Shown here piece after piece: positions 8,602 to 17,690 of a stretch of DNA of 49,922 nt. This stretch comes from a bacterium. GTDB taxonomy: Bacteria > Bacteroidota > Bacteroidia > Cytophagales > Cyclobacteriaceae. A program made the translations under genes and the position numbers. The stretch covers positions 1 to 49,922 of the forward strand of contig JANSWY010000031.1 in assembly GCA_024743255.1 (NCBI GenBank), in the 5' to 3' direction. Below the pieces are notes generated by a model. The model had not been told where the DNA came from. It worked only from the letters and a program-made list of their open reading frames with translations, and ran no database searches. Numbering within the stretch: position 1 is the first letter of the stretch; the number at the start of each line of letters is the position of its first letter.

Positions 8602-9639
8602 TTAGTGGTCATCATGATGCTCCTCGATCGCAAGACCAATGTAAAGCGATGAGAACATGGTGAACACATATGCCTGAATTGTTGCTACCAACAACTCAAT
8701 GAAATTTATGAAAGTAACAATTATTGTACTTCCAAAACCTACAGCCCAAGATTGGAATATGAATATCAGTGCGATCAAACTTAAGATTACGATGTGACCT
8801 GCTGTGATCGCAACAAAAAGCCTTACCAATAGTGAGAATGGCTTAGTGAATATTCCAATTATCTCTACAGGAACAATGATCGGCTTCAATGCACCAGGAA
8901 CACCTGGAGTGTTGAAAATGTGTTTCCAGTAGTTTTTGTTACCGCTAAAGTTGGTTACTAAAAACGTAAGGAATGCCAATACGATAGTTACTGCGATGTT
9001 TCCAGTTAAGTTAGCCGCTCCAGGTAAAAGACCCAGAAGGTTACCAAACCAGATAAAGAAGAAAAGTGTCAACAAGTATGGAAGATACTTTTCATATTTA
9101 GGGCCAATATTAGGCTTAACAATTTCGTCTCTCACAAAGATGATGATTGGTTCAAAGAAAGACTGCACTCCTTTTGGAGCCTGTCCAGCCCTTTTCTTGT
9201 AACCTCTCGCAACCGAAAGGAAAATCCATAGAAGCAATCCAGCATTTAGAAATAAGAATGCAACATTCTTAGTTATACTGAAGTCCAAAAGCATTCTGCC
9301 ATCTTCAGCTACAATATGTCCATGCTCATACACATATCCATTGTATGCTACAACATTATGATGCTCATCATAAAAATTTGAGGAAGAGAAAACAGTCAAT
9401 CCTTTCTCTGTATCGTAAAGAATTACAGGTAAAAACAAAGTACCGTAATGTCCATCGAAAAAATGCCACTCATGTGAGTCTAGAATGTGGTGGTTGATCA
9501 TCTCTGCAGCATCAAATTCTTCGTCACTATCGCCACCACCAGAGGCTAGTACATTTGTTGGATTTGCTGTTATTAGTAAGAAAGCTAAAAAACTGAATGT
9601 CAATAGCTTGAATGTTACTGGACTAAAACCTTTTGTCAT
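8602..9639 (-). CDS. atpB: F1F0 ATP synthase subunit a, long N-terminal form
   Basis: 345 aa, longer than the ~270 aa of proteobacterial subunit a. The C-terminal two thirds hold the membrane helices, with the essential arginine in LLVRLFVAITAGHIV and the terminal helix FTMFSSLYIGLAIEE. The first ~125 residues hold a signal-like helix (TFKLLTFSFLAFLLITA) and a histidine- and acid-rich periplasmic segment (HHILDSHEWHFFDGHYG). Such an extension is known in Bacteroidota subunit a. It forms the proton half-channels against the c-ring. Confidence 0.96.
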   Translation of the reverse strand: MTKGFSPVTFKLLTFSFLAFLLITANPTNVLASGGGDSDEEFDAAEMINHHILDSHEWHFFDGHYGTLFLPVILYDTEKGLTVFSSSNFYDEHHNVVAYNGYVYEHGHIVAEDGRMLLDFSITKNVAFLFLNAGLLLWIFLSVARGYKKRAGQAPKGVQSFFEPIIIFVRDEIVKPNIGPKYEKYLPYLLTLFFFIWFGNLLGLLPGAANLTGNIAVTIVLAFLTFLVTNFSGNKNYWKHIFNTPGVPGALKPIIVPVEIIGIFTKPFSLLVRLFVAITAGHIVILSLIALIFIFQSWAVGFGSTIIVTFINFIELLVATIQAYVFTMFSSLYIGLAIEEHHDDH

Positions 9640-9646
9640 CTCTTAA

Positions 9647-10030
9647 TTAGTTCTTCTCAGAATTCGGGCGCAAGTTAGGCAATAAGAGAATGATTTCAAA
9701 GATTAAATATGGCAAATAAATAATGGTTGTATTGAGGATAAATTTTGTGCTCTCCTCAACCTGAAAAATGATCGCAAAAACAAAGAAGAAAATTGTGGTT
9801 AAGAGTCGCAAAACAACTCCGGCAAGCACTACTGCAGGCATTTGATCTGCTGCCTTCAAAGCAAATTGATTGAGTCCAGCTATTCCCAAGCTTTGAATCA
9901 GAAAAAATAGAAAAATCCAATGGATGTTGGGGTGAATGTATTCTGGTCTAATAAATGCTAGGCCAAAAGAGGCTAACCAAAGAATTGCGGTTAGAAGTAT
10001 ATGATAAATAAGACTCTTGATGAAACTCAA
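9647..10030 (-). CDS. Small membrane protein in the AtpI position
   Basis: 127 aa with four predicted transmembrane helices and a short charged tail (NLRPNSEKN). It lies 7 nt before atpB and overlaps the AtpZ-like gene through TTGA. The start is a TTG at 10030 and no ATG is available at the front. Sequence identity to AtpI is not evident to me, but size, topology and place (directly ahead of atpB) match AtpI/UncI, a helper for c-ring assembly. Confidence 0.65.
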   Translation of the reverse strand: MSFIKSLIYHILLTAILWLASFGLAFIRPEYIHPNIHWIFLFFLIQSLGIAGLNQFALKAADQMPAVVLAGVVLRLLTTIFFFVFAIIFQVEESTKFILNTTIIYLPYLIFEIILLLPNLRPNSEKN

Positions 10031-10266
10031 AACTTGGGGAGTTTTCTAAATAATGAGTATAGTGCAGCACCCGTAGATACGAAAGTCATTACAATCATGA
10101 TGACGGGGTACTTATTATCAAAAAAAGAGTCCAGCTTATAACCTCCCCAAACACCTACCCCGATGATTGCAAAGAGCTCAAAAGCCAGACCTGAATATCT
10201 TAAATAAAGTTTCGCGTTTTTATTCTGCTTTGAGTAGCGGTTTGTGTTTTCTTTCTGTTCTTTCAC
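10027..10266 (-). CDS. AtpZ/AtpI-family protein
   Basis: 79 aa. A basic N-terminus is followed by two transmembrane helices joined by a short acidic loop (GGYKLDSFFDNKYPVIMIV), the typical AtpZ pattern. AtpZ proteins are encoded ahead of F0 genes and have been linked to divalent cation transport or c-ring assembly. The only start is a GTG at 10266, which lies 47 nt inside the 3' end of the bactofilin gene in another frame, so translation is probably coupled to bactofilin. Confidence 0.8.
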   Translation of the reverse strand: MKEQKENTNRYSKQNKNAKLYLRYSGLAFELFAIIGVGVWGGYKLDSFFDNKYPVIMIVMTFVSTGAALYSLFRKLPKF

Positions 10267-10645
10267 TAGAAATTGCTATCTCTTTATTGCCAGAGCCCAT
10301 TTTACAACCTCCGTTGAAAGATGCTCCTGATTCCACTACTAACTTATTTGTGACGATATCACCATCTATCACTGCCGTTGGTTTTAACACCAATAGTTCC
10401 GTACACTCCACTGTTCCTTTGATGTGTCCTTCTATTTCAGCATTTTGGGCTAAAAGGTTCCCTTCCACATTACAAGAGTGTCCTAATACCGCTTTAGACT
10501 TAGTTGTGACATTCCCAACTACCTTGCCTTCAATTCTCACATTACCAAAAGTCTCTATGTTTCCATTAACAGATGTTCCTTTACCGATAATGTTACTTGA
10601 ATTGCTTAGTTCTTCCACAACCTTTTGATCTTTGTTATTAAACAT
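10220..10645 (-). CDS. Bactofilin (polymer-forming cytoskeletal protein)
   Basis: 141 aa. The central DUF583 beta-helix is clear: repeated turns such as VRIEGKVVGNVTTKSKAVLG, EGNLLAQNAEIEGHIKG and AVIDGDIVTNKLVVESGA. Flexible, charged tails flank it, as in bactofilins, which self-assemble into filaments without nucleotides and often place cell-wall enzymes. The M23 peptidase gene ends 20 nt upstream, the partner seen next to bactofilins in other phyla. The 3' end overlaps the AtpZ-like gene by 47 nt. Confidence 0.93.
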   Translation of the reverse strand: MFNNKDQKVVEELSNSSNIIGKGTSVNGNIETFGNVRIEGKVVGNVTTKSKAVLGHSCNVEGNLLAQNAEIEGHIKGTVECTELLVLKPTAVIDGDIVTNKLVVESGASFNGGCKMGSGNKEIAISSERTERKHKPLLKAE

Positions 10646-10665
10646 CGCTTTTTCCTTTTTCCTTT

Positions 10666-11541
10666 TTAAAAATCGACAAACTCCTCTGGGTCCACCGGGC
10701 TTCCATTATACCATAACTCAAAATGTAAATGAGGTCCTGATGTCAATTCTCCAGTGTTTCCAATGATAGAGATTATCTCACCCGCGCTTACAAAATTACC
10801 AACGTTTTTTAACAAATCCGAATTATGCTTATAGATAGAAATCAAATTGCCTCTGTGCTGAATACCAATTACATAGCCACTATCCTGTGTCCAAGACGCT
10901 AAAATTACAGTCCCGTCAGCCACGGCCTTCACCGGTTCATCCTTTTTTGCAACAATGTCTACCCCGTAATGATTAATCTTAGGGTCATACTTATCTGATA
11001 CCAATCCTTCCTTACCCAAAGGGCTGAATAAGAACATTTCCTTCAAAGCCTCACTGTTATCTCTAAGCGAAGATGTGAGGGTCCCAAATGTCTCTCTTTC
11101 AAATTCTTTCCTAAACTCCTTATCAAGTGGAGTAATATCATCATCCAATGCTGAACTACTTTCAATTTGCTCCTCTGAAAGCTCTCTTTCCTCTACATTG
11201 GCATAAACATCATCCTGACCTGTCATGATCTTTCTAACGTTTTCAATGTAATTTTCCCTAGTCCTAACCTGATTTTCAAGTGAATCCACTGTTTGAGTCA
11301 ACTGAATTAACTCAATTTTAGCCTGATTTTGAGCATGTCTGGGGTCGAACCATTCATCTAGTACGCTTGTAACTAAGTACATAGCTATACCTAGCATAAT
11401 CAGAGATATCCCAAATATGATTAATACAACCTTTGCGTATGTAAAGCTCAGAGTGGTTTTCTCGGCAAAGTTCTCCTCATTTCGAATGATAAGAAGGTAC
11501 CGATTTGTTAATCTGTTTGATAAAGTTTTCTTAGCTGCCAA
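10666..11541 (-). CDS. M23-family (LytM) peptidoglycan endopeptidase
   Basis: 291 aa. A basic cytosolic N-terminus, a transmembrane helix (VVLIIFGISLIMLGIAMYLV), a coiled coil (about 70-105) and an acidic linker precede a C-terminal M23 domain. Zinc ligands are visible: His191 and Asp195 (NHYGVD) and the HxH at 271-273 (GPHLHFELW). The intact set suggests an active D,D-endopeptidase in the periplasm. The start is a TTG at 11541, because no ATG exists before the membrane helix. It leads the gene run that continues through bactofilin into the ATP synthase genes. Confidence 0.92.
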   Translation of the reverse strand: MAAKKTLSNRLTNRYLLIIRNEENFAEKTTLSFTYAKVVLIIFGISLIMLGIAMYLVTSVLDEWFDPRHAQNQAKIELIQLTQTVDSLENQVRTRENYIENVRKIMTGQDDVYANVEERELSEEQIESSSALDDDITPLDKEFRKEFERETFGTLTSSLRDNSEALKEMFLFSPLGKEGLVSDKYDPKINHYGVDIVAKKDEPVKAVADGTVILASWTQDSGYVIGIQHRGNLISIYKHNSDLLKNVGNFVSAGEIISIIGNTGELTSGPHLHFELWYNGSPVDPEEFVDF

Positions 11542-11566
11542 CTTTAAAATCTTAAAATTTAATCGG

Positions 11567-11574
11567 CAAAATTA
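11567..11574 (-). promoter_or_regulatory. -7 promoter element for the M23/bactofilin/ATP synthase run
   Basis: The minus strand reads TAATTTTG, an exact TAnnTTTG match 26 nt ahead of the TTG start of the M23 gene. A TTG at -33 is not obvious (a TTTA lies near the right distance). This is the only good candidate before the ten-gene run, although the atp genes may have further promoters of their own. Confidence 0.45.
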
Positions 11575-11726
11575 TATATTAAAATAGTTATCATAAAGCT
11601 TATTGAGTGATTACATTCATTTTTTAACGAATTCCCTGCAATTATCAGCCGCTTTATTTAAAACTGAGTTTGGCTTCCGCCATATTTTTTTTGTATATTA
11701 TAAGATACAACCTCCAAATAGAATTT

Positions 11727-12626
11727 ATGACTACTGATTACGCACACAGTGAGTTTAAACTCTACAAAAGCCTATTTGATGAATCGAGAGACTTACTGGC
11801 AATTACCGACATTAATACCACGATCGTCTCTGTAAACAAACGATGGGTAGATCTAACTGGTTTCTCTGAAGAGGAACTATCATCACTAAAATTGATAGAT
11901 TTTGTTCATCCTGAAGATGTTAATGAAACCTCAGAGAAATTAGAATCTCTTAAAAAAGGGAATCAACATAGTACTCCATTCCAAAATAGATATCTCAAAA
12001 AAAATGGTGAATACATCTGGCTTGAGTGGCATGTAGTCTATGATAAAGAACATGAAGTACTCTACACTGTAGCAAGAGATGTCACCAAAAATGTGATGCT
12101 TCAGGAATTTGAAAAATATGCGAAGGATATTATGATCAGATATTCCTCTGATAAGCTTCACAAGGTTCCATTTAGGGATTATCTCAATAGTCTGCTAAAT
12201 GAAATTTGTGAACTTTTCAAAGCAGAGGTGTGTAGTTTATGGATTTTCACAAAGGGTTACACACAATTAGAATGTAAATATAGAAGCCTTCACAAAAACG
12301 ATTTAACAGGATTAAGTATTACACTTGAAAAATTCCCCTCATACTTCAACGCTACAAAAATCAATAAAATAGTGACTGCCTCATTAGAATTCGATGATGA
12401 TGTGAGTAATGAGCTAGCAGGATACTTTAAGCACTATGGTCTTGTTTGCCTACTGGACACTCAAGTTACATTGCCTTCTGAACAGTTTGGTGTGATTTGC
12501 ATTGAAGACAGTAAGCATCGGAATTGGACGATGGAAGAGCAAGCCACTGCCGCTAGTTTTGGCGCTGTTGTAGCAAATGCTTTTGCTCAATACCAACTTC
12601 AATCTCATCAAAACCTGGATTCTTAG
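11727..12626 (+). CDS. PAS domain plus GAF-like sensory protein
   Basis: About 299 aa from the ATG at 11727; the frame could be extended upstream by 19 codons, but those encode an unlikely hydrophobic leader and lie in the intergenic region. Residues ~10-130 form a PAS domain with PAC motif (LLAITDINTTIVSVNKRWVDLTGFSEEEL; YLKKNGEYIWLEWHVVYD). The second half looks like a GAF domain (LLNEICELFKAEVCSLWIF, ending in EEQATAASFGAVVANAF). No kinase, cyclase or DNA-binding output is present, so it may act through a partner. It stands alone, divergent from the M23 gene. Confidence 0.8.
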   Translation: MTTDYAHSEFKLYKSLFDESRDLLAITDINTTIVSVNKRWVDLTGFSEEELSSLKLIDFVHPEDVNETSEKLESLKKGNQHSTPFQNRYLKKNGEYIWLEWHVVYDKEHEVLYTVARDVTKNVMLQEFEKYAKDIMIRYSSDKLHKVPFRDYLNSLLNEICELFKAEVCSLWIFTKGYTQLECKYRSLHKNDLTGLSITLEKFPSYFNATKINKIVTASLEFDDDVSNELAGYFKHYGLVCLLDTQVTLPSEQFGVICIEDSKHRNWTMEEQATAASFGAVVANAFAQYQLQSHQNLDS

Positions 12627-12711
12627 CATTTTTTTTGGTTCCTCTGAATAATATGCGCCAAAGGGTTCGTTCTACCTTAAATGTAAAGTTTCTCAGATGA
12701 ACATTTAGTGT

Positions 12712-12719
12712 TAAATTTG
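12712..12719 (+). promoter_or_regulatory. -7 promoter element for sprE
   Basis: TAAATTTG, an exact TAnnTTTG, 60-80 nt before the possible TTG starts of sprE. The -33 region is weak (GTTTC about 20 nt upstream). Support rests on the -7 match and on the location. Confidence 0.35.
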
Positions 12720-12779
12720 ACGGACAAAATTCAATAAATACGAAATTATCCAAGAGATTTTGCTTTTATTGCTTCGTTT

Positions 12780-15407
12780 TTGATTAATTGCTTTCGATTG
12801 AAAATTTTCAATAAAATATCTCCGCTACTACTTTTTGCAGTAATAGTACTAATAGGTTGCGCTCCCGGACGAAAAAACCCGGTGAGCAAAACGTTCCACA
12901 ATACAACTGCGCATTACAATGCCTATTTCATTGCAAACGAAAACGTAAAGGCAATTGAAGCTTCTCTTACCTCCAGTTACCAGTGGAATTACAACAAAGT
13001 ACTGCCTATCTACATCAAGTTTGACACTACCGATACGAAAGCATTCGAAGACCAGTTAAAAGAGATTATAGAAAAAGCATCAATCGCAATTCAAAGACAT
13101 CCTGGTTCTGCGTGGGAAGATGACGCCTATATCCTTGTTGGTAAAGCGAGATTCTACGGATATGAGTTTCAAGATGCCGTTGAAACGTTTAAATATGTCA
13201 ATACACACAGCAAGAACGATAATGCAAGACATGAAGCTCTGATCGAACTTATGCACACCTTCATTAAGAATAATGAAATCAATAATGCTATTGCTGTATC
13301 CGACTTTCTCAAAAGGGAGGATCTCAACAAAAAGAACCTAAAGAATCTATATCTGAATAGAGCCTATTTGTATGAATCCAGAGAAGACCTGGATAAAATG
13401 GTAAACAATCTTGTAAAAGCTGAACAGTACATTAAAAACAACAAACTGAGAGCCAGAATCAATTTCATAATTGGGCAGATCTATCAGGAACTTGGATTTG
13501 ATGCTGAAGCTTACCACAATTACAAAAAGGTACTGAGAAGTAATCCTTCTTACGAATTATCATTTTACACAAAGCTTAACATGGCTCAAGTAAGTGAATT
13601 GGCAAATACATCCGATAGTAAAAAAATAAGAAAATACTTTAAGAAGCTTCTCAGCGATGCTAAAAATGAAGAGTATAAAGACAAAATCTATTATGAAATT
13701 GGAAACTTCGAACTTAAACAAGGTAATCTAACAGAAGCAATAGATGCGTACAAATCATCTGCTAAAACTAGCGTGAGTAACAATCGTCAAAAAGGGTATT
13801 CCTATTGGCAGCTTGGTAAAATTTACTACGACAGCCTCAAAAATTACGAGCTAGCAAAAAATTATTATGACAGTACTATAAGTGTATTACCAAAGGATGA
13901 AGAAGCATATGAGGAAATCGCGGCGCGTCAATCCATTCTTGAAGAGTTTGTTAAACAAATCAACATTATCGAAAACAATGATAGCCTTTTAGCACTTGCC
14001 GCAATGGATACTGCTTCTCTAAATACATTTTTAGATGAATACATTGCTCAAAAAAACGAAGAAGAGGCAAAAAGGAAAGAAGAACAGAAAAAAGCGGATA
14101 GAAGAAATGCACTTGCAGCCCTAAATGATAATTCCGGTGATTTTGTTCCTATAGGAACCGAGGAAGAAGGTACAACGTGGTATTTCTATAACACCAGTGC
14201 AGTAAGCAAGGGAACAAATGATTTTAAAAGAGTCTGGGGTGATCGAATATTAGAAGACAATTGGAGAAGACGTAATAAACAAGCAACCACTGTAGGTCTG
14301 CCTACAGCAAACAATCAAACTAATAGTGAAGAAGACCAGAACACTAAGACTAGCAAAAACAACAATAAGGAAACAGATAAAAACGAATCATCACTAAGTA
14401 GAGAATCTTTAATAGCAACAATCCCTTACGATTCAGGGACTCAAGCAAACTTATTACTGGAAGTTGATAACGCACATTATGAACTTGGTAAAATATACCA
14501 TTTCCAGTTAGATGAAGATCTCAATGCAATCAACACTTTCGATACTTTGCTCGTAAGATTTCCAGGAACAGAACATAAACCTGAAGTTCTATATTTGTTG
14601 TATTTGTTATCAAAAGAATATGATACAATCAAACAGGAGGACTACAAAAACCGTCTTCTTCAAGAATTCTCAAACACCATTTACGCTAAATTGATTGCAA
14701 ACCCTAACTACAGAGAGGAAAGTCAGGCGATAAAATCCAAGCTGGAAAAGCTGTATAAAGAAGCTTATGAACATTATTTAAGTAAGAATTTCAAGCCTGC
14801 AATGACCATTGTGAATCAGGCATTGAAAGAACATCCAAATAACGATTTTTCAGACAACCTGGCACTTCTGAAAGTATTAATAATTGGCAAAACTGAAAAT
14901 ATCTACAAGTATCAGTTCGAATTGAATTCATTTGTTAAGCAGTATGAGGAGAGTGAGCTTGTTCCATATGCTGAAAAATTAATTACTGCATCAGAACAGC
15001 ATCAGATTAATTTGATAAATAGTTCTAAGGCCAAATTCAAGACTAATCTGGACAAGAAGCACTTAATGGTCATAGCTTATGAAAACAAAGAAAACGCAGC
15101 TACTCAAGTTTCTCAGTACGTAGATGCAGAAATGCAATTGATAGATGAAGCAAAAGATCTCAGGTTGGGTAATTTGATACTTAGTGATAGGTATGCTGTG
15201 ATCCTGATTAATGACTTCCCTGACAAAACAAATGCAATGGATTTTCTATCTATTTATAACAACAAGTCACAATTAGAAAACCAATTTAAGAATCTGAAAT
15301 TTGTTAAATTCGTAATCACAAACGACAATTTCAACATCCTGTATCAAACCAAAGAATTAGACTCATACGAAAAATTCTTTGAACGAAACTACAAGCAAAA
15401 TCAATGA
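12780..15407 (+). CDS. sprE: SprE/PorW-type TPR lipoprotein of the type IX secretion system
   Basis: 875 aa, close to the length of known SprE. A lipoprotein signal ends in LIGC-APGRK, followed by the family-typical PVSKTFHNTTAHYNAYFIANENVKAIE. Many TPR-like helix pairs follow through residue ~390, then a low-complexity linker (NNQTNSEEDQNTKTSKNNNK), more TPR-like helices and a C-terminal globular part. SprE/PorW bridges the motor and the outer-membrane translocon and is needed for secretion and gliding. No ATG is available: the choices are TTG at 12780 or TTG at 12798 (giving MKIFNKISPLLLF), and the second makes the better signal peptide. It overlaps the PBP gene by 4 nt. Confidence 0.9.
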   Translation: MINCFRLKIFNKISPLLLFAVIVLIGCAPGRKNPVSKTFHNTTAHYNAYFIANENVKAIEASLTSSYQWNYNKVLPIYIKFDTTDTKAFEDQLKEIIEKASIAIQRHPGSAWEDDAYILVGKARFYGYEFQDAVETFKYVNTHSKNDNARHEALIELMHTFIKNNEINNAIAVSDFLKREDLNKKNLKNLYLNRAYLYESREDLDKMVNNLVKAEQYIKNNKLRARINFIIGQIYQELGFDAEAYHNYKKVLRSNPSYELSFYTKLNMAQVSELANTSDSKKIRKYFKKLLSDAKNEEYKDKIYYEIGNFELKQGNLTEAIDAYKSSAKTSVSNNRQKGYSYWQLGKIYYDSLKNYELAKNYYDSTISVLPKDEEAYEEIAARQSILEEFVKQINIIENNDSLLALAAMDTASLNTFLDEYIAQKNEEEAKRKEEQKKADRRNALAALNDNSGDFVPIGTEEEGTTWYFYNTSAVSKGTNDFKRVWGDRILEDNWRRRNKQATTVGLPTANNQTNSEEDQNTKTSKNNNKETDKNESSLSRESLIATIPYDSGTQANLLLEVDNAHYELGKIYHFQLDEDLNAINTFDTLLVRFPGTEHKPEVLYLLYLLSKEYDTIKQEDYKNRLLQEFSNTIYAKLIANPNYREESQAIKSKLEKLYKEAYEHYLSKNFKPAMTIVNQALKEHPNNDFSDNLALLKVLIIGKTENIYKYQFELNSFVKQYEESELVPYAEKLITASEQHQINLINSSKAKFKTNLDKKHLMVIAYENKENAATQVSQYVDAEMQLIDEAKDLRLGNLILSDRYAVILINDFPDKTNAMDFLSIYNNKSQLENQFKNLKFVKFVITNDNFNILYQTKELDSYEKFFERNYKQNQ

Positions 15408-17689
15408 GCAAGAAACTTGTAAAACGAATTATAAGATTCATCTGGGTATTGTTTTTCCTATTCGTATTAGGAATTCCGCTTACTGTGGAAATGGTAAAGT
15501 ATAACCCCTGGAATTTATTTGGAAGTTTGCCTAGTCTGGAAAGATTAGAAAGACCCGACCCGGACCTATCATCTGAATTATTTTCCGCGGATGGGATCTC
15601 ACTTGGTAAATATTTCAGATATAATCGTACTCAAGCTACTTATGATGAGCTAAGTGAGGATTTAAAAACTACCTTACGCTACACAGAAGATATGAGATTC
15701 GACGAACACTCGGGAGTTGACCTAAAGGGATTATTACGTGCCGCTTCTGGTGTGCTTACAGGTAAAAATAAAGGAGGAGGAAGTACCATTACGATGCAGC
15801 TCGCTCAAAACTTGTATCGTACCGAATCATCGAATAAAGGGAAGTTGTATTCTGTCAGCATTCTTGGCCGTGTTATTACAAAAATCAAAGAATACATAAT
15901 CTCAGTACAACTGGAGTCTTCTTACACCAAGGAAGAAATAATGGCGATGTACCTTAATACCATTGAATTTGGAAGCAATTCATACGGCATTAAAGTCGCT
16001 TGTCAAACCTATTTCAATAAACTCCCAAGTGAAATTAACTATAAGGAAGCTGCTGTACTAGTAGGTCTTATTAACAAACCTACGAGATTCAATCCAATAC
16101 TAAATCCTGAATTTGCGATGGGCAAAAGGACTGAGGTATTATGGAATCTTCACAAATTTGGTCAGATATCCAGGGAGCTTTATGATTCACTAAATGCTTC
16201 TGATTTTGGTCTTAATTACAAAGTAGCAAATCACAATCAAGGACCAGCAACCTACTTCAGGACCGTAGCTCGTAACTTCTTAATGAGTTGGGGTAAAGAA
16301 AACGGTTATGACATATTTGATGATGGACTAAGAATCTACACTACGATTGACAGTCGAATGCAACAATACGCTGAGGAAGCAGTTGCAGAGCACATGAAAG
16401 AGCTCCAGGGAATGTTTGATGAGGAATGGAAAGATGATCTACCCTGGCGAAATGAGGATGGTAATGTTATTGAGAAATTCTTAGAATCCGCAATCAAAAG
16501 AACTGAATATTACAGGGTATTGAGAAACAAGTTTGATGGAAATAAAGACTCCATTGAGCATTATCTAAACATCAAGAAACCAATGCGTGTCTTTTCGTGG
16601 GATGGTGATATTGACACTACATTTAGTCATTATGATTCATTAAATTATTATAAAAGGTTTCTTCAAACCGGATTTATGGCGATGGATCCAAAATCTGGTC
16701 AAATCCGAGCATGGGTAGGTGGAATTAATCACAAATACTTTAAATACGATCATGTTAAACAAGGGAAACGACAACCTGGATCTATCATCAAACCTTTCGT
16801 ATACACAAATGCAATCAGGCTTGGGTATTCACCTTGTTTCCCAGTAGTTGATGCGCAGGTTATTTTTGAACTACCTGGTCAGGACCCACCAGTATGGTCA
16901 CCTAAAAACTTTAATGGTGTTTATACAGGAGAGGTAATGACCATTAGACAAGCTCAAGCAAGGTCAGTAAATAGTATAACTGCCTATATGATGAAAGAAT
17001 CAGGTGGTCCTCAGGCTGTGGTTGATTTGGCCAAAAGTTTGGGTATCAAAAGTAAACTGGAAGCAGTGCCATCATTATGTCTTGGAGCTGGTGGAGATGT
17101 CTCATTGTTCGAGCTAGTCGGCGCATATAGTACTTTTGTGAACAAAGGGACTTACACAGAACCATTCTTTATTTCAAGAATAGAAGACAAAAATGGCAAT
17201 ATATTGGAAGAATTTGTTCCAAAAAGAAATGAAGCTTTGAATGAGACTACCGCCTATCTAATGTTACATATGTTAAGAGGTGCAACAGAAGAAGCTGGAG
17301 GAACAGCTCACAGGTTAGGAACAGATCTTAAGGCAGACAATGAAATCGGTGGCAAAACCGGCACCACGGATAATGGTTCAGATGGTTGGTTTATGGGTAT
17401 AACCAAAGATATTGCTGCTGGTGGATGGGTCGGTGGTGACGATAGGAGTATTCATTGGAGATCATGGGCAGGAGGCTCAGGAGCAAGAACGGCATTACCT
17501 GTTTGGCGTAATTTTATGACTAAAGTGTATGCTGATTCGACATTGAACATTACTAAAGGGGAATTCGAAAGACCAGATAAACCTATTAATGTAGAAATTG
17601 ATTGCTCGTTATATAATGATGATTTCGCAGATCCATCAGATTCTACTATGAATCAGCAACTGATTCTGGATATGGATAGTATTATCTAG
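15404..17689 (+). CDS. Class A penicillin-binding protein (PBP1A type)
   Basis: 761 aa. One N-terminal membrane anchor (WVLFFLFVLGIPLTVEMV) is followed by a GT51 glycosyltransferase domain with the catalytic Glu95 in TEDMRFDEHSG and the GGSTITMQLAQNLY motif. The transpeptidase domain has SIIK (Ser460), SVN (Ser521) and KTG (Lys651). It polymerises and cross-links peptidoglycan in the periplasm. The start overlaps the sprE stop (ATGA), and uvrC starts 1 nt after its stop, so sprE-PBP-uvrC form one operon. Both active sites look intact. Confidence 0.95.
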   Translation: MSKKLVKRIIRFIWVLFFLFVLGIPLTVEMVKYNPWNLFGSLPSLERLERPDPDLSSELFSADGISLGKYFRYNRTQATYDELSEDLKTTLRYTEDMRFDEHSGVDLKGLLRAASGVLTGKNKGGGSTITMQLAQNLYRTESSNKGKLYSVSILGRVITKIKEYIISVQLESSYTKEEIMAMYLNTIEFGSNSYGIKVACQTYFNKLPSEINYKEAAVLVGLINKPTRFNPILNPEFAMGKRTEVLWNLHKFGQISRELYDSLNASDFGLNYKVANHNQGPATYFRTVARNFLMSWGKENGYDIFDDGLRIYTTIDSRMQQYAEEAVAEHMKELQGMFDEEWKDDLPWRNEDGNVIEKFLESAIKRTEYYRVLRNKFDGNKDSIEHYLNIKKPMRVFSWDGDIDTTFSHYDSLNYYKRFLQTGFMAMDPKSGQIRAWVGGINHKYFKYDHVKQGKRQPGSIIKPFVYTNAIRLGYSPCFPVVDAQVIFELPGQDPPVWSPKNFNGVYTGEVMTIRQAQARSVNSITAYMMKESGGPQAVVDLAKSLGIKSKLEAVPSLCLGAGGDVSLFELVGAYSTFVNKGTYTEPFFISRIEDKNGNILEEFVPKRNEALNETTAYLMLHMLRGATEEAGGTAHRLGTDLKADNEIGGKTGTTDNGSDGWFMGITKDIAAGGWVGGDDRSIHWRSWAGGSGARTALPVWRNFMTKVYADSTLNITKGEFERPDKPINVEIDCSLYNDDFADPSDSTMNQQLILDMDSII

Positions 17690-17690
17690 T

